Source: Rhodeus uyekii
Lineage: Eukaryota > Chordata > Actinopteri > Cypriniformes > Acheilognathidae
Assembly (NCBI GenBank): GCA_037043235.1
Contig: JAWRVZ010000028.1
Location: 2,165,001-2,229,000 of the forward strand
Reading direction: 5' to 3'
DNA length: 64,000 nucleotides
The notes under the pieces are model-generated. The model saw nothing but the letters and a program-made list of their open reading frames with translations. It made no database searches and was not told the origin of the DNA. Numbering within the stretch: the first letter of the stretch is position 1; the number at the start of each line of letters is the position of its first letter. Below, in pieces: positions 22,474-33,859 of the stretch. Made by a program: the position numbers and the translations under genes.

Positions 22474-22858
22474 GTGTTACAATGATGAGCTCCGCGCTGG
22501 CTACCGGAGGGAGCTATCACGCTTATACTGACACACACACTACATTTCCCACATGCCCATACATTGGACTGATTATTGCACCAGCTAACACTCATCATCA
22601 GGACTACATAAGACTTTGTCAAACACACTGTGATTGCAAAGTCTTGTTTTGCTATTGCTAACTTTTCCGAGTGTTTATTATTCTACATGTTGTTCTGGTC
22701 CTGACCCTGCTGTTACCTGTTACCGATTCTGTCTGCCTGCCCCGACCTTTGCCTGTATTATCGTTTATGAATGTTCTCTGGGTCCTGACTCATCCGCCTG
22801 TACGAACTTCCTTGTTATCATTAAAGACATGCTATTGGATCCCTGCCTGAGTATCAAA
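22474..22858 (+). mobile_element. LTR-like insertion
   Basis: Begins TGTTACAATGATGAGC and contains a T/C-rich second half with attaaagacatg (poly(A)-signal-like) near 22820. A truncated copy lies at 5643-5832. The duplicated flank at about 28205 reads through without it. The right border near 22858 is approximate. It is a probable solo LTR of a gypsy-like element. Confidence 0.5.
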
Positions 22859-24762
22859 TGGATTAGTTCAGTTAACAATTAACTTGTAAAAAAATTTTTT
22901 TAATATATTTTTAGAAACATTCACAAATTGTTAATTAATGAGCCTATCTATTTCATTTTCTAGAGATGTTTCACCAGTGATTTTGGGAAATGACATAGAC
23001 GTACACAGTCACAGAAAAGACTATTGCAACTGCTTTTTTTGGCCTAATTATACAAAATCTACATTTATAGAATTAGCCACATCGCGTTAATAAAATATTT
23101 ACATTGTGTTTTAATGATTATTGGCTTTACTGTTGTTGAAAAAAGCATCTCTTAAATGGACAGTGTTGTGTAATAAAATCAGTTTGCAGATAAAAATGAA
23201 ATAAAGAGTTCTGAGACAGAGCTCTTGTTCTGTTTCTGAAAGCATATTTTTAGCTGCTGATCAAAGGAAGAAAAGCAATGGAGAACAGCAGGATGCTCAT
23301 AAGATGCCTAGATTTTTGCTCTCTCGCTCTGTGAAAATACTCGTCTATGACTATATTCTGTGTTCTCTGTCTCCCTCTATTGATATTACAGTATATATTT
23401 CTGCATGTCAATTTCCTCAAAGCCCCCTACTGGAAATTCTTAATAAGACTACAAGCTACAAAAATGTTCAATTAAATTCCTCAATCTGACCTTATTCTTG
23501 TTGTTACCCTTGTCTGAATTTTTTGGTATAATTTCTATCAGAGCAATAAGAATATGTGGCAAAAAAATCTATGTAAAACAGCAACCTCCTTGGGATCAAA
23601 CAGACACTCATCAGAGTCACTGTCCTGTATGAAAGCCTTCATGACAGCTGTCACATTTGACGTTTTAGCTAAAATTATATGGATTAAAGTTTATCTACAG
23701 TTTATCCATAAATCTCAACGCATTGCATATTATAGGAAAACATAATAACACAGGTTTATAAGATCTAAATGACTAGACTCATCTAGTGGCCATTAGTTCA
23801 AACAGGCAAGATCCTGTCGGTGTAATTAATCATTTATTGCTAATTTTTATTTCACTAAATTAAAAAAACAATTTTTTGGGGAAAATGAGATTCACACTTT
23901 GAGATTCCACAAAATATAATTTTTTTATTAATCTGCTATTTTGTGTGCATATATCAAGTCAGTTCACTTTCATGTATAGCCTATGGTGCTTTTTAGAATA
24001 CAGATTGTTTCAAAGCAGCTTTACAGTGATAATAGGAAATTAATACAACAAAGATTGTTTTTGGCTGTACAGCAGCTCTAGAAGAAAGTCATTGTCTTAA
24101 GTAAGTCTTTGAATGATTATTTTTTGTTGGAAAAATCATTAGTTGTTAACTTAGGGAAACAGGAAGTAGTCAGAGACATGACAGACATGTGACACCATCA
24201 TGAGATAATTTTATGGATTTGTATTAATTTTTACAATTTTAATTATGTGATATGAACTTGACAGCTCATAAACATCCTTTATCACTCGAAACTTCCCTTT
24301 AAATATTAAAGTAAATAAATATAAAATAAATATAAAAATAAAATATGAATTACTTTTATTAAATTATGTACTAAAAATATTTTTTAATGAATTTAATGGC
24401 TCGTGAGAATTTTTTTTATCCCTTTATCCCTAGAAAAAAATTTACATAACCCTTTAAATATGAAAGTATTATGCAATCATTTAAGACATTTCTCCTTATA
24501 TAGAATCTTTCTGGCATAAAAGGCTCTTTTTTGAGTCAAGAACACTAGGGTTCTTTAATACGGAACCCCAATGAACTTTTGTTCTAAGTGCAAAACAAAA
24601 TGTTTGTTCAGTCAAAAGTGACCAAAGAGAACTGGACAAAAAATGACTGCCTTGCCGATCCTTTCTAACTGGAACACAAGTTACTTCTGAAAATATATTT
24701 CTTAAAAAAAAAACATGTTATGCTCAGAAACAACAATCAAATCCAGTAGTTGCTGATCAAAA
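22859..24762. repeat. Duplicated block upstream of unit C
   Basis: From about 23010 it matches 14641-16330. It includes a reversed L2-type tail at 23955-24095. No gene is supported. Confidence 0.65.
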
Positions 24763-24768
24763 TTTATT
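24763..24768 (-). terminator. Poly(A) signal of chemokine copy C
   Basis: AATAAA on the minus strand, same context as copies A and B. Confidence 0.5.
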
Positions 24769-24941
24769 TATAAATAGCGCACATCATCATAGTTACATTT
24801 CCATGTTTTTCTCATTCATATTCTTGTGTCACTCTTCTTAACAGTGATTCTTTAGAGATTCAGTAGATAATGGATGACATTGATGACACGGCAGACATGG
24901 AAATCAGGAGCTGGATCACATGCACTGGTGGATCACATGTT

Positions 24942-24969
24942 TCAGCTGTTCAGACTTCTTTGAGATCTG
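24942..24969 (-). CDS. Alternative terminal exon, chemokine copy C
   Basis: The third copy of the conserved acceptor plus LRSQRSLNS-stop. It differs from copies A and B by one synonymous change (AAC for AAT), which fits coding constraint but is too little evidence by itself. Confidence 0.45.
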
Positions 24970-25290
24970 CTGCAAAAAAGAAAAGAAATTAAAACATATA
25001 CATTACTGTACATTTTCTGAAGAAACTGTGAGTACCATGGCAACACTCAATATCACAATGCCACATAGATTTTTCTTATTTTACTGTATATGGAACCGTG
25101 TGTCACACTACACCGCTCCAAGTCTCTATTGTGTTCTAGCGGGTTTATGTTGCTATGTGGTTACTAGGGTGCTCTGAATAATTGGGACGCTGTGAGTAGA
25201 CATTTGTGATTTTTTTAAGGCTGTTTGCTTGATTGTATAAAAAGAGCCACCCTGATCCAGCCCATGTTCTGATCCAGATTTTAACCAAGA

Positions 25291-25990
25291 TTAAATGCCA
25301 AAGATCATACTTGTTGTTTTTGAATGGGTAGATTCTCCCACACGAGTGATCTCAGGAATAGATGATGTTGGTGGTGCTGTGGAAGTCAGGCGTTTGTTTC
25401 TCTTAGCTCTGCTGTAAAAAATGAAGAATAATGTCAATACAAGATTACTATAATATGTAACAATCTGAACACTTTATAAGCTTTTATGTAGTTACAAATG
25501 TTGTTTTACTTGTTGTGTTTAACTTACAGAAACTCAATAACTTTCTTCCGCACCCATGGATTGCTAGGATCATAGCAGAATTCTCCTCGTTCAGTCTCAA
25601 TGCTGTCAAAAAGAAATTTGAATACGCAGATATAAACAATCATATGTTGTTGATCTGTAATTGTGTGTATTTTCTTTAGAGAGAAACTGTGATTCTTACA
25701 TGACAGCCCTCACACATGGAGGACTTTCCTTATTCATCCTGACACTAATGATAGGATCAGTCAAGTTTGCTGTGGAGACTTTTCTACAGCAGTTGATGAA
25801 TCTATTGTCCACCATCTCCTGTCCCTCAGCACCTGCAAAGAAAAAGAACTGTAAACCTCAATATTATTCATCATTGCATCAGAAAGAATAACATACAAAC
25901 AGTTTGAAGCACGTTACCTGTTATAGTCCAGATCACAGACGCAATGAACACAACAGCCAAACTCCTCATGAGAATCCTTTGTGTCTCCAT
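25291..25990 (-). CDS. CC chemokine, copy C (four exons, intact)
   Basis: Exons 25918-25990, 25700-25832, 25528-25602 and 25291-25411. Introns are GT-AG in phases 1, 2 and 2. The product is 133 residues. Landmarks are NCCRKVS (Cys39-Cys40), PPCVRAV (Cys64), EFCYDPSNPW (Cys78) and WVRKKVIEFL, then a Ser/Thr/Pro tail (LTSTAPPTSSIPEITRVGES) ending FGI. It is closest to copy B in its tail and to copy A in exon 2 (GAE start, SVRMNKES). The mixture suggests gene conversion between copies. Exon 4 again has a CAGCAG acceptor. Confidence 0.88.
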
Positions 25991-26061
25991 GATCACAGTC
26001 GATCTTCAACTCTCACTTCTTGTGTCTGAGAGAATATACTCAAGACTCTTACTAGTTCGCA

Positions 26062-26068
26062 TTAAATA
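26062..26068 (-). promoter_or_regulatory. TATA-like box of chemokine copy C
   Basis: TATTTAA on the minus strand, 72-78 bases above the ATG. Confidence 0.5.
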
Positions 26069-26089
26069 GTCAATAAAGCAGAACCTGGG

Positions 26090-26875
26090 CTTCATCCTGT
26101 CTTTTGCAAGCACACTTATTTTTGTAAATGATTTCGTATTTGTTCTATTTCATCACCATGTGGGTTCAGTGTAGTTTAATTTGGGAGTAAACTCAGTAAA
26201 CATGTTTAGTGATTTATCATCAGAAAAATGATCTGTTGTAATAATTGGGAATAGGTGTGATCTCTGTTTTAGGAATATCTGGTTGACATTTATCCACACA
26301 GCAGGATAAACTGGGCTATATTGTCAGTTGTGTTTGGTGTTGGGTTAGTGTTCACTCTGTGAGGTTTTTAGTTATATCTGTCTGTATTAATTGAGTTTTC
26401 CACATGTGTTCTGTAGTTTTCATGTTAGTCACCTGTGTCTTAAAATCTCAACGTGAGTCCAGTCAGCGGCGTCTCCTTGATCAGTTTGCTGTGTATTTAA
26501 GACCTGTGTTTTGTCCTGTCTCGTTGTCTGTTGATGTTACGTTACATGCTGTTGTCTTGTTCTTGTCTTGTTCTGAGTGTTTTGTTTGGCAATCTTGGTT
26601 TGAAATAAAGTCATGCTGCACCTGCTTTACAGGATGTACATTTAATAACGAGAAAACCATGTATAAGCTCCTACTTATAGTATCTACACAGATGCAAATA
26701 CATGGACACAAATCACAAAAAATGATTAGTGATTAAGTGAAATTATCAAGGCGTCCAAGTGTGTTTATTGTTTGTAAGATGCTTTTGATAAAAATATTTG
26801 CTTCGTGAATAAATGTCAATAATCAGATCCAGATTGTCAAGTGATGTCAAGTATGTTTATTTTATTGTTTCATCT
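26090..26875. repeat. Unit C upstream flank
   Basis: Matches the flank of copies A, B and D. The 110-codon plus-strand and 76-codon minus-strand frames at 26404-26736 lie in this repeated DNA and are not called. Confidence 0.55.
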
Positions 26876-26879
26876 CTAG

Positions 26880-27095
26880 ATTTCACTGTTCTCTCATTGA
26901 TTCTGACTGAAGGATCATCAGTGAAAGTTCATCCAGGAGGAAACACAACACTCCCCTGTAACATTAAAGATGATAGAGAGATTACATGGATCATTATAAA
27001 TGGAAATAAAAAATTTGTCAGAATTATGAGACCGCAATGTAGTTATGGGCCAGAATCTAAACCAGAGCCCTCCAATATTCACTATTCAATGTTCA
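26880..27095 (+). pseudogene. Ig V-like exon, truncated
   Basis: After an acceptor (tttcatctctag) the frame reads LTEGSSVKVHPGGNTTLPCN and then EITWIIING. This is the A-B-C strand part of a V-type immunoglobulin domain, with the B-strand Cys and C-strand Trp. The frame enters a (CA)n tract at 27096, and no F-strand Tyr-x-Cys follows, so half of the domain is missing. Similar exons belong to fish Ig-superfamily receptors. The family cannot be named. No signal-peptide exon was found upstream. Confidence 0.6.
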
Positions 27096-27315
<220 letters not shown>

Positions 27316-27416
27316 TATTTATGGTTGTATGTGTATGTTTGTAATACCCTTAGTAATGCATGACACACAACACTGATTACATCATATGATTCATAATGTT
27401 GTGTTCTTATTTAAAG

Positions 27417-27639
27417 GTTGTGCGAGAAATAATGATCTGCACCAGGAATGGATTCACAAAAGTGTTCAGGTCAGAATCTCTCATTCATTTATCTGTTAGT
27501 AACATACGTTTACTCTCATCACATTCTCTTTTCTTTTCCTGCTTTCCAGGGTAAAATAAAATTTGATCTTTTTACGATGAGATGTGAGGATTGGACACTG
27601 GCTGAAGTTATTTATACACCCCTGAATAACAGATCTTAA
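27417..27639 (+). pseudogene. Terminal exons of the Ig-like gene, ITIM-like tail
   Basis: A short exon-like piece (CARNNDLHQEW) ends at a GT donor near 27471. The T-rich acceptor ending tttccag at 27541-27549 is followed by GKIKFDLFTMRCEDWTLAEV and IYTPLNNRS-stop at 27637-27639. VIYTPL fits the ITIM pattern (I/V/L/S-x-Y-x-x-L/V/I). Decayed copies of this last exon are at 34415-34475 and 53330-53417. Its link to the Ig exon upstream is inferred from order and strand only. Confidence 0.4.
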
Positions 27640-28810
27640 ATACACCTAACATGTTTTGCATTTGTTAGAAAGTTATTGAATTCGCTCAGTGTTAAAATTG
27701 TGTTGTGATTACATGGCATCATAAAGCACCTGATTCAGACTAATAGACTTGATGGAAACATTTATCATTAATGTGTGTTCCTATGATTTTTGAGATTTAC
27801 TAACAGTTAATAAAGCAAAAAACAACACTTCCACTAAAATGCGTGCAAACAAAACAAAAATGTAGAAGTAAAACTCTATTGGATGCATTTGCTTGTGGTG
27901 ATGTCTAGGTGGTCTAGCCTTTGAATGTCCTAAATGTTTTTCTCTCCAAACATATAGTTTAGTGACCGTTAACCACATCTTGTTTTTCATAGGTGTCAAT
28001 CGCAGGGGGCATTTATAACCACACATAGCGCTTTACCACAGTAAACCACTAATGGCAGAAATATGCTGTTGTATCTGTGCTACAAACCACAGCAGAAAGC
28101 GTGTGATCATTTCAGTAAACAACACATGGAAATTCTCACCACAAATGGGTTTATATCTTCTTATATCTGATTTGAATGTATTGCATGATGTTTGTTCAAA
28201 AAGGCATTAGAGTGGATTGATTCGGTTAATATTTAATTTGTTTGAAAAAAACTAAGTAAATAAAACTGCGCATTTTAGAAACATTCACAAATTTTTAAAT
28301 AAATGAGCCTTTGTATTTCATGTTTCTAGAGAGATATTTGATATTCACTGGTTATTTTTGGAAGTACATATTCAGTGTTTATTTATGAATTCTGAAAGTT
28401 CTTATCAAAGCACTTGATGCCCTCATGTCAGATTGGTGAATGAATCTCTCTCGATTGTTCACAGCACAACCACTGCTTTGGGGGTTGCATTTGTTTCATT
28501 CATAGGATTCTTGAGAACAGAAAACAAGACAAAAACTGGATTAACTTAATATTTATCTACAGTCAATTGAAAATAAAAATGTAAAACCGTTGGCCAGTGA
28601 CCTTTTTTTTTTCTTCTGTTTTTTTTAATCATCCAAGGCCTGTTGCATGAAGCTGTTTGCTACACATGTAAGTTTGAGATCAGTTTTCTATATTGTTTGT
28701 TTGATTCTAATTATGTATTAAAAAAGACTGATTAAATTAAATAACAGTTTGAGATTACGAATATAGCATGGCTCTAAAAGTGATTTTTTTTAATATTTAG
28801 TCATTCTTGT
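27640..28810. repeat. Duplicated block paralogous to 5340-6300
   Basis: Shares long stretches with 5360-5640 and 5850-6200, lacking the LTR-like piece found there. No gene is supported. Confidence 0.6.
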
Positions 28811-28817
28811 CATTTAT

Positions 28818-29016
28818 GCATTTACAAGGAGGCATTTATCCTCTCAGTTGGTTTATTGAAGAACCACATGGAACAGCATTGCACTCTTCTGGTTCTAAAT
28901 GTAACAACTATACACACTATAACTTATCATTGAGTCCCCTAGTGGACTGGATAGTACAACACAACTCTCAGGTGATTTACAATACCATGACAATTTTGCA
29001 TCCACATATAGCTTGA
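28818..29016 (+). other. Unassigned open exon-like frame
   Basis: The frame reads GGIYPLSWFIEEPHGTA and continues with two Asn-x-Ser/Thr sites (NYT, NLS) to a stop at 29014-29016. A paralogous stretch at 6335-6480 is riddled with stops. No family is recognised. It may be a leftover exon of the plus-strand Ig-like gene. Confidence 0.25.
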
Positions 29017-29059
29017 AAGATAAGATGTATCATAAATGTTTTTTTAAATTATAGGAATA

Positions 29060-29206
29060 AATTATAGCATAGAAAAAGAAAAGTATTATACATACATTAC
29101 TTTGTTTTAATAGTGTTCTATATATCAATATAACTGCTGATACATATATATATATAATATATATGTGTTCATATATATATATATAATACATAATTATACA
29201 TTTTCG
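29060..29206. repeat. AT-rich and (TA)n tracts
   Basis: Simple sequence around 29137-29190, with another (TA)n at 29340-29361. Confidence 0.7.
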
Positions 29207-29470
29207 TTCACCATTCCTTGCTGGTGGAACAATCTCCCTGCCATCATCCGGAATGCAGAATTCTTGGCAATATTCAAAAGACTGCTAAAAACTCACCTTT
29301 TTCGTGAGCACCTAGCATAACATCCCACCTCAAACACATTTATATATATATATATATATATTAAAAAAAACCTTCCTCTTAATCCCTCTGTTCTCTAGGC
29401 TTGTACTACTTGTATGTGCAATGTTTGAAACTTTGTATTGTAAGCACTCTTGTGTACTTTTTCATAAGTA
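29207..29470 (+). mobile_element. L2-type LINE 3' end
   Basis: Reads WNNLPAIIRNAE, then IFKRLLKTHLF, a motif seen at the C-terminus of fish LINE reverse-transcriptase polyproteins. A 3' untranslated segment follows that is shared with 47985-48172. It is strongly 5'-truncated. Confidence 0.65.
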
Positions 29471-29620
29471 AACATAAATGTGTGTTGGCAGTGTGTGCCC
29501 ACAACTACCCTATAATGGTAAAAATCCCCTCACTCCTCTTTTTTAATCCCTATAAATCAAGCAGTGTCTCAGAACAAGCTGTTTGCAGATTCTACCTTTT
29601 GTGATGTCACACAATGTCTA

Positions 29621-30020
29621 GGCCCCTCCCATGAATGCTGATAGACTCTGCCCAATTAGCATAGACCCCGCCCTCAGTGAGCTGTACACAGCTGTACACC
29701 ATTTTCTACCAGCTCTAGCAGCTGTAGTAAGAAAAACTACTCAGTTTTGTACTAAGAAAGCCAGGTGTATTGTTGTTAGATGTAAGAGTGAGTGTAATAC
29801 TCTTCATTTACTCCTGGCAACTGAGCCACTGAAGACATGGTGGATTAATTTTGTTTATGATGGAAATGTGGCCCTCAACTTACCTAATATCTGGGCTAAT
29901 CATTCTACGGCAGACTTCTTTGTGAACGAGGGTCAATACAAAGAAAGTTTAGCTATAAAGTTCTTACTCAAGGATGGAGCAGTTACAACTGTTTGTGATC
30001 CAGTTTCACACCCTGAAGAC
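29621..30020 (+). pseudogene. THAP-like exon, copy 2
   Basis: The frame ends at a good donor (CCTGAAGAC then GTAAGT at 30021). Features are CIVVRCKSECN (C-x4-C), a Trp-rich centre (KTWWINFVYDG), IWANHST followed by DFFVNEGQ, and LLKDGAVTTVCDP, which matches the end of a THAP zinc finger. THAP domains bind DNA through C-x2/4-C-x35/50-C-x2-H. Here Trp stands where the third ligand is expected, so zinc binding is doubtful. It lies ahead of a TTF zinc-finger fragment at 30802, which points to a transposase-derived gene. Confidence 0.5.
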
Positions 30021-30574
30021 GTAAGTGTGACACTTTAAGTTTTGTAAATTATTGAAAATCACCTTTTCAAATGTAATCCAATATACTTTCCATGGCTAAA
30101 ATTACTACTAATATCTGTGATTCTATAGAGAGGAGAGTTATGTCATCATTTACATTTTAAACTGGAAAATGTTTGTCCATATAATTCAGGTTTGGTCTTC
30201 CCTTGGCCACGGACTCTCAAACCACTGCCTGCTGGTCTAGGATCAGTTTTCTCCACCCAATTCCAAAAGATTACAAATTCCAAACATCTGCATCACAGTC
30301 TGTTGAAAACGTAAATTATATGTATAATCCTATGTAATTAATTCATTTCTGTAATCTGTAAATCTATAATCTGTAAATGGAGGATTCCCCCCCCCCCCCC
30401 AGTTTTTTTAAATAAATATAAACGATATAATAAATAAATGAGTTTTCTTTAAAAAATGTGATCACATTAAATACAAATTCATTCATTTATTATTATTTTA
30501 CATGTGTTTATGTGCTTTAGGCTAATTTTGAGCTGGCAGCCAATTGATCTAATTACTTTATGTAATGGACATAT
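30021..30574. other. Intronic or intergenic sequence of the THAP/TTF unit
   Basis: Paralogous to 48640-49213. At 30190-30300 and 48805-48968 an acceptor-like attcag is followed by a short frame, open only in the second copy. There is an 11-base C run near 30389. No supported gene. Confidence 0.4.
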
Positions 30575-30727
30575 TTACATTTATGCTTATCATATGGAAG
30601 ACACTTTTATCCAAAGAGACTTACATTGCATTCAAGGAACACAGAGACATTCTAATCAGTTTTTGCTTTCCTTGGGGATTGAACCCATGCCCTCAGAGTA
30701 GCAAGCGCCATGCTCTACTGAGCTACG
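30575..30727 (-). repeat. tRNA-derived SINE
   Basis: On the minus strand a tRNA-like head with box A (GTAGCTCAGTAGAGC) and box B (GGTTCAATCC) is followed by the L2-type tail tttggataaaagtgtctt. A copy sits at 49214-49343 in the same orientation within the duplicated block. Confidence 0.75.
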
Positions 30728-30801
30728 TAAAACACATGAACATGTTTTAAAACAAAGACTTCATGTTGCAACGATCTGAACAACAGAGCTCATCTTTACA
30801 G

Positions 30802-31034
30802 GTATCAGCAGATACAGCCGGTGACTCTGCCTGCAGCAGGCCTTATGAACAGGAAGAACAATAAAAGAACATCTGTGGATTTGGGCACAAATGACACTGG
30901 ACCATCACAACCCTGCTTGCCCGAATACCCAAAAACATTGTTCGGTAAGCAGAACCAGACATTTTCATCCGATTACTATACATTCATTGAGTACAACAGA
31001 GAGACAGATGAGACAATGCTTTCTGTGCGTGATT
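30802..31034 (+). pseudogene. TTF-type zinc-finger fragment (hAT/ZMYM-like), copy 1
   Basis: An acceptor-like ttacag is followed by the frame GLMNRKNNKRTSVDLGTND, then QPCLPEYPKTLFGKQN and SDYYTFIEYNRETDE. The pattern PCLP..PKTLFG....F...YY..FIEY.....D is that of the TTF zinc-finger region of hAT-related transposases and ZMYM1-like proteins. The expected CFCC continuation is out of frame and a stop follows. It is a broken transposase relic, duplicated at 49408-49650. Confidence 0.6.
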
Positions 31035-32015
31035 AAATGCACTGTTAATCTACTGAGCCCTGACACACAAGATGTAATTCTAGAAACAGCTGCTGTTTAG
31101 TCAAAGACCAAATAACCCATTGCATCGAAGAGAATATACAGTTTACCCATCGCTGCACAAATTTATAACGGAGAGGGTGTCATGTGGTCCATACAATGAA
31201 TTCACATGACTGGACAAGTTGAATTTGGTTTTGGTTGATGCCTGCAAGGTAAATTGTACAACTACTTGGTTTTATCACATATTCGAGAGTTTGTATGTCT
31301 TTCACTAGAGGGACACCTTAGTTTTACAGTAGTGATTACCGGGGGCGACGAGGGATTATGCTGTGAGCAGCATGAGTTGTGTGTTCAATAATAATAAATA
31401 TGAGGTTCTGATGTATACATTATTGTGCATGTAGTCAATCCAATACACTACACGGGAAGTAACACTACACTTCCGTATTTATCTACATTATCCCTCCTCC
31501 TCCTCCGCACATGCCACCATTAGCCGCTACTGTAAAACATGTTTCTTCCATTGTTATTAGTGTTACCGGCCTCGGGGATATCCGTGCCGGCAGCAAATGA
31601 TTCACTGGCAGGGTGTACAGTGAATTGCTGAATAAACTGGGAAAAACACAAAGAGACCAATAAGATATCTTTCCTCAGCTGTAGTCAGTTTATTACTGAG
31701 CACGGAGGACGCTACTCTTGTCTCTATCACATGAGATTCCAACACCATCTATTGATGCGGTGGTGTAATTACACAAGAAAAAGTTATTTAATCATAATTC
31801 AAAAGATGTATGTGGAGTGGCTGTTTTAAGTCAAATTTCAAGAATTAATGGCATTCTTGGTATTCGATGAGCTGATAGGCGCTGTGGAGGTCCAGTTTAG
31901 TTGAGGCGAAAAATAATTTAATTGGGGTGAAAATACTAACGTGCCTAAGACTTTTGCATAGTACTGTATATACACATGTAAACTGTGTTGTGTGTGTGTG
32001 TGTTTTCTATATAAT
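31035..32015. repeat. Duplicated non-coding block
   Basis: Paralogous to 49651-50680. The part at 31500-31540 shares a motif with the BEL/Pao 3' region (11070-11100, reversed). Near 31690-31725 the second copy's frame reads EHGGRYSCLY, Ig-like, but no domain is convincing. Confidence 0.5.
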
Positions 32016-32019
32016 TCCA

Positions 32020-32265
32020 TTTATATTCCAGAATTGGTACTAACATTAGGATCAACTGACTGCAGTGATAAAAACTGGGTTAACATGAGCTGGCACTTTC
32101 ACAAAATCACTTTTCTGCAAATTCCTTATATCTAAAAGCAAACTAATGGATTCAATATTCATGTGATTAAAATCCCATTTTTTCAAAGACAGGATATTGG
32201 CTTCCTTTGCATCTCTGCAGCAAGAATAGTCTACAGACCCAATGTGATAAACCATTCGAATTCAT
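32020..32265 (+). pseudogene. Unidentified terminal-exon-like frame, copy 1
   Basis: After the acceptor atattccag the frame reads NWVNMSWHFHKITFLQIPYI, then a stop, and resumes as QRQDIGFLCISAARIVYRP to a stop. The paralogue at 50690-50919 is open throughout, so the internal TAA here is a point mutation of CAA. No family recognised. Confidence 0.35.
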
Positions 32266-32359
32266 GATCACAGCAATATTATATCCTGCAAATTTAGGGT
32301 TCTTCCTAAGGTTTCTCATAACCAGCAGCATATGAAGAAACCGTATCATTAAGTGTGCT

Positions 32360-32400
32360 GCATGTTCAGGTACTTACAGTTGCCCAGTACACCAGTTAAG
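32360..32400 (-). pseudogene. Broken signal-peptide exon, paralogue of 51030-51108
   Basis: The sequence matching the exon end and its GTAAGT donor is present, but the start half is deleted and joins directly to the promoter-side sequence (gtcgcagtcagatgg-like). This copy cannot be translated. Confidence 0.5.
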
Positions 32401-32409
32401 CATCCAATA

Positions 32410-33095
32410 AATGTGAAGTCGAAGTCAGATGGAATAATACGTCACAAGCGTACCACCACCCTTTTGAAAGCAGCTCCTTTAATACGTTTACTTTGTTTTT
32501 TTTGCTGCAGGCAATAATATACAACTTGAAGCTGATGTGTTGAGTTTCTGATTTGTGTCCCTTTACCTTAGTGGGTTTGTTGATGTTTTATCAAGAATTA
32601 CTTTTATATTTACTTCATCTTTACTACATCTCACATAATGTACTGTGTTTATTATGAAAAGTTTCAAAGACAGTTTTTATGTGCCTTTCATATAACACAC
32701 ACACAAAAAAAAGAGATCTGTTAGCTTGAATAAAAATCAACCCCTGGGACATAAAAGCATCTAAAGTTGAAGGAACTACTATGCCGTCTTTTCACTGTTA
32801 TGTAGATCATCACTGACCAGTGCATTAAGTGAAATATATTTCAACGTAAAATATAATATACAAGCTAACATCTTATTTGAACATATTTGCTTTGAAAAAG
32901 TTTCACTATAATTTATTTCTGAACAAATTAAGACTGGACATTGTAAATGACATCATATGTATATGACAACATAAGTTTTACATTTAAATATGCATAATTT
33001 ACTAAATGTTGATACAAAATGCAACGATACAACTGTAAAATCTTTTAAACTTTAAAGATATTTTTTAAACACTCATTGTGTTCTCATTATGAGTT
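32410..33095. repeat. Duplicated flank of chemokine copies D, E and F
   Basis: Matches 51190-51850, and in part 46420-46720. No gene is visible apart from the chemokine 3' sequences. Confidence 0.6.
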
Positions 33096-33292
33096 ACTTT
33101 GAGATCGTTCGTGATTCTTGAGCTGTCAGTTGACTGTGTAGATTCTCCCACACGATGTTGGTCATGCCGTGGAAGTCAGGCGTTTGTTTCTCTGAGCTCT
33201 GCTGTAAAAAATTTTTTTTTAAATATTATTAATACAAGATTATTCAAAATATGTAACAGTCTGAACGCTTTTATGTTGTTTCAAATTTAGTT

Positions 33293-33763
33293 TTACTTGT
33301 TGAGTTTAACTTGGATAAACTGGATAACTTTCTTCTGCACCCATGGATTGCTAGGATCATAGCAGAATTCTCCTTGTTCAGTTTCAATGCTGTCAAAAAT
33401 AAATTTTCTTACGCAGAAATAAACAATCAGATTCTGTTGATCTGTAACAGAGATCTGTATTTAGAGAGGAACTGTGATTCTTACATGATGGCCCTCACAC
33501 AATGAAATTTTTCCTTTTGTGTCTTGAGACCGATGATAGGATCAGTGAATTTTGCTGTGGAGGCTTTTGTACAGCATTCGTCTACCTTTATCTTATAAGC
33601 ACCTGCTAAGAGAAAAGAACTAGGTAAACCTCAATATTCTTCATCATTCCATCAGAAAGAATAACATACAAACAGTTTGAAGCACGTTACCTGTTATAGT
33701 CCAGATCACAGACGCAATGAACACAACAGCCAAACTCCTCATGAGAATCCTTTGTGTCTCCAT
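33293..33763 (-). pseudogene. CC chemokine, copy D (donor lost, probably damaged)
   Basis: Exons 33691-33763, 33485-33602 and 33293-33389. Exon 3 should end at TTT-AT before GTAAGT, but the site reads CCAAGT, so the donor is gone. Read-through adds IQVKLNK and then stops, predicting 95 residues. The core is complete: ECCTKAS (Cys34-Cys35), HCVRAI (Cys59), EFCYDPSNPW (Cys73). The normal exon 4 sequence persists at 33110-33208 but has an early TGA. A short secreted chemokine core may still be made, though decay is more likely. Downstream flanks resemble copies E and F, upstream flanks copies A-C. Confidence 0.7.
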
Positions 33764-33834
33764 GATCACAGTCGATCTTCAACTCTCACTTCTTGTATCT
33801 GAGAGAATATACTCAAAACTCTTACTAGTTCGCC

Positions 33835-33841
33835 TTAAATA
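33835..33841 (-). promoter_or_regulatory. TATA-like box of chemokine copy D
   Basis: TATTTAA on the minus strand, 72-78 bases above the ATG. The promoter is intact although the gene is damaged. Confidence 0.45.
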
Positions 33842-33859
33842 GTCAATAAAGCAGAACTT

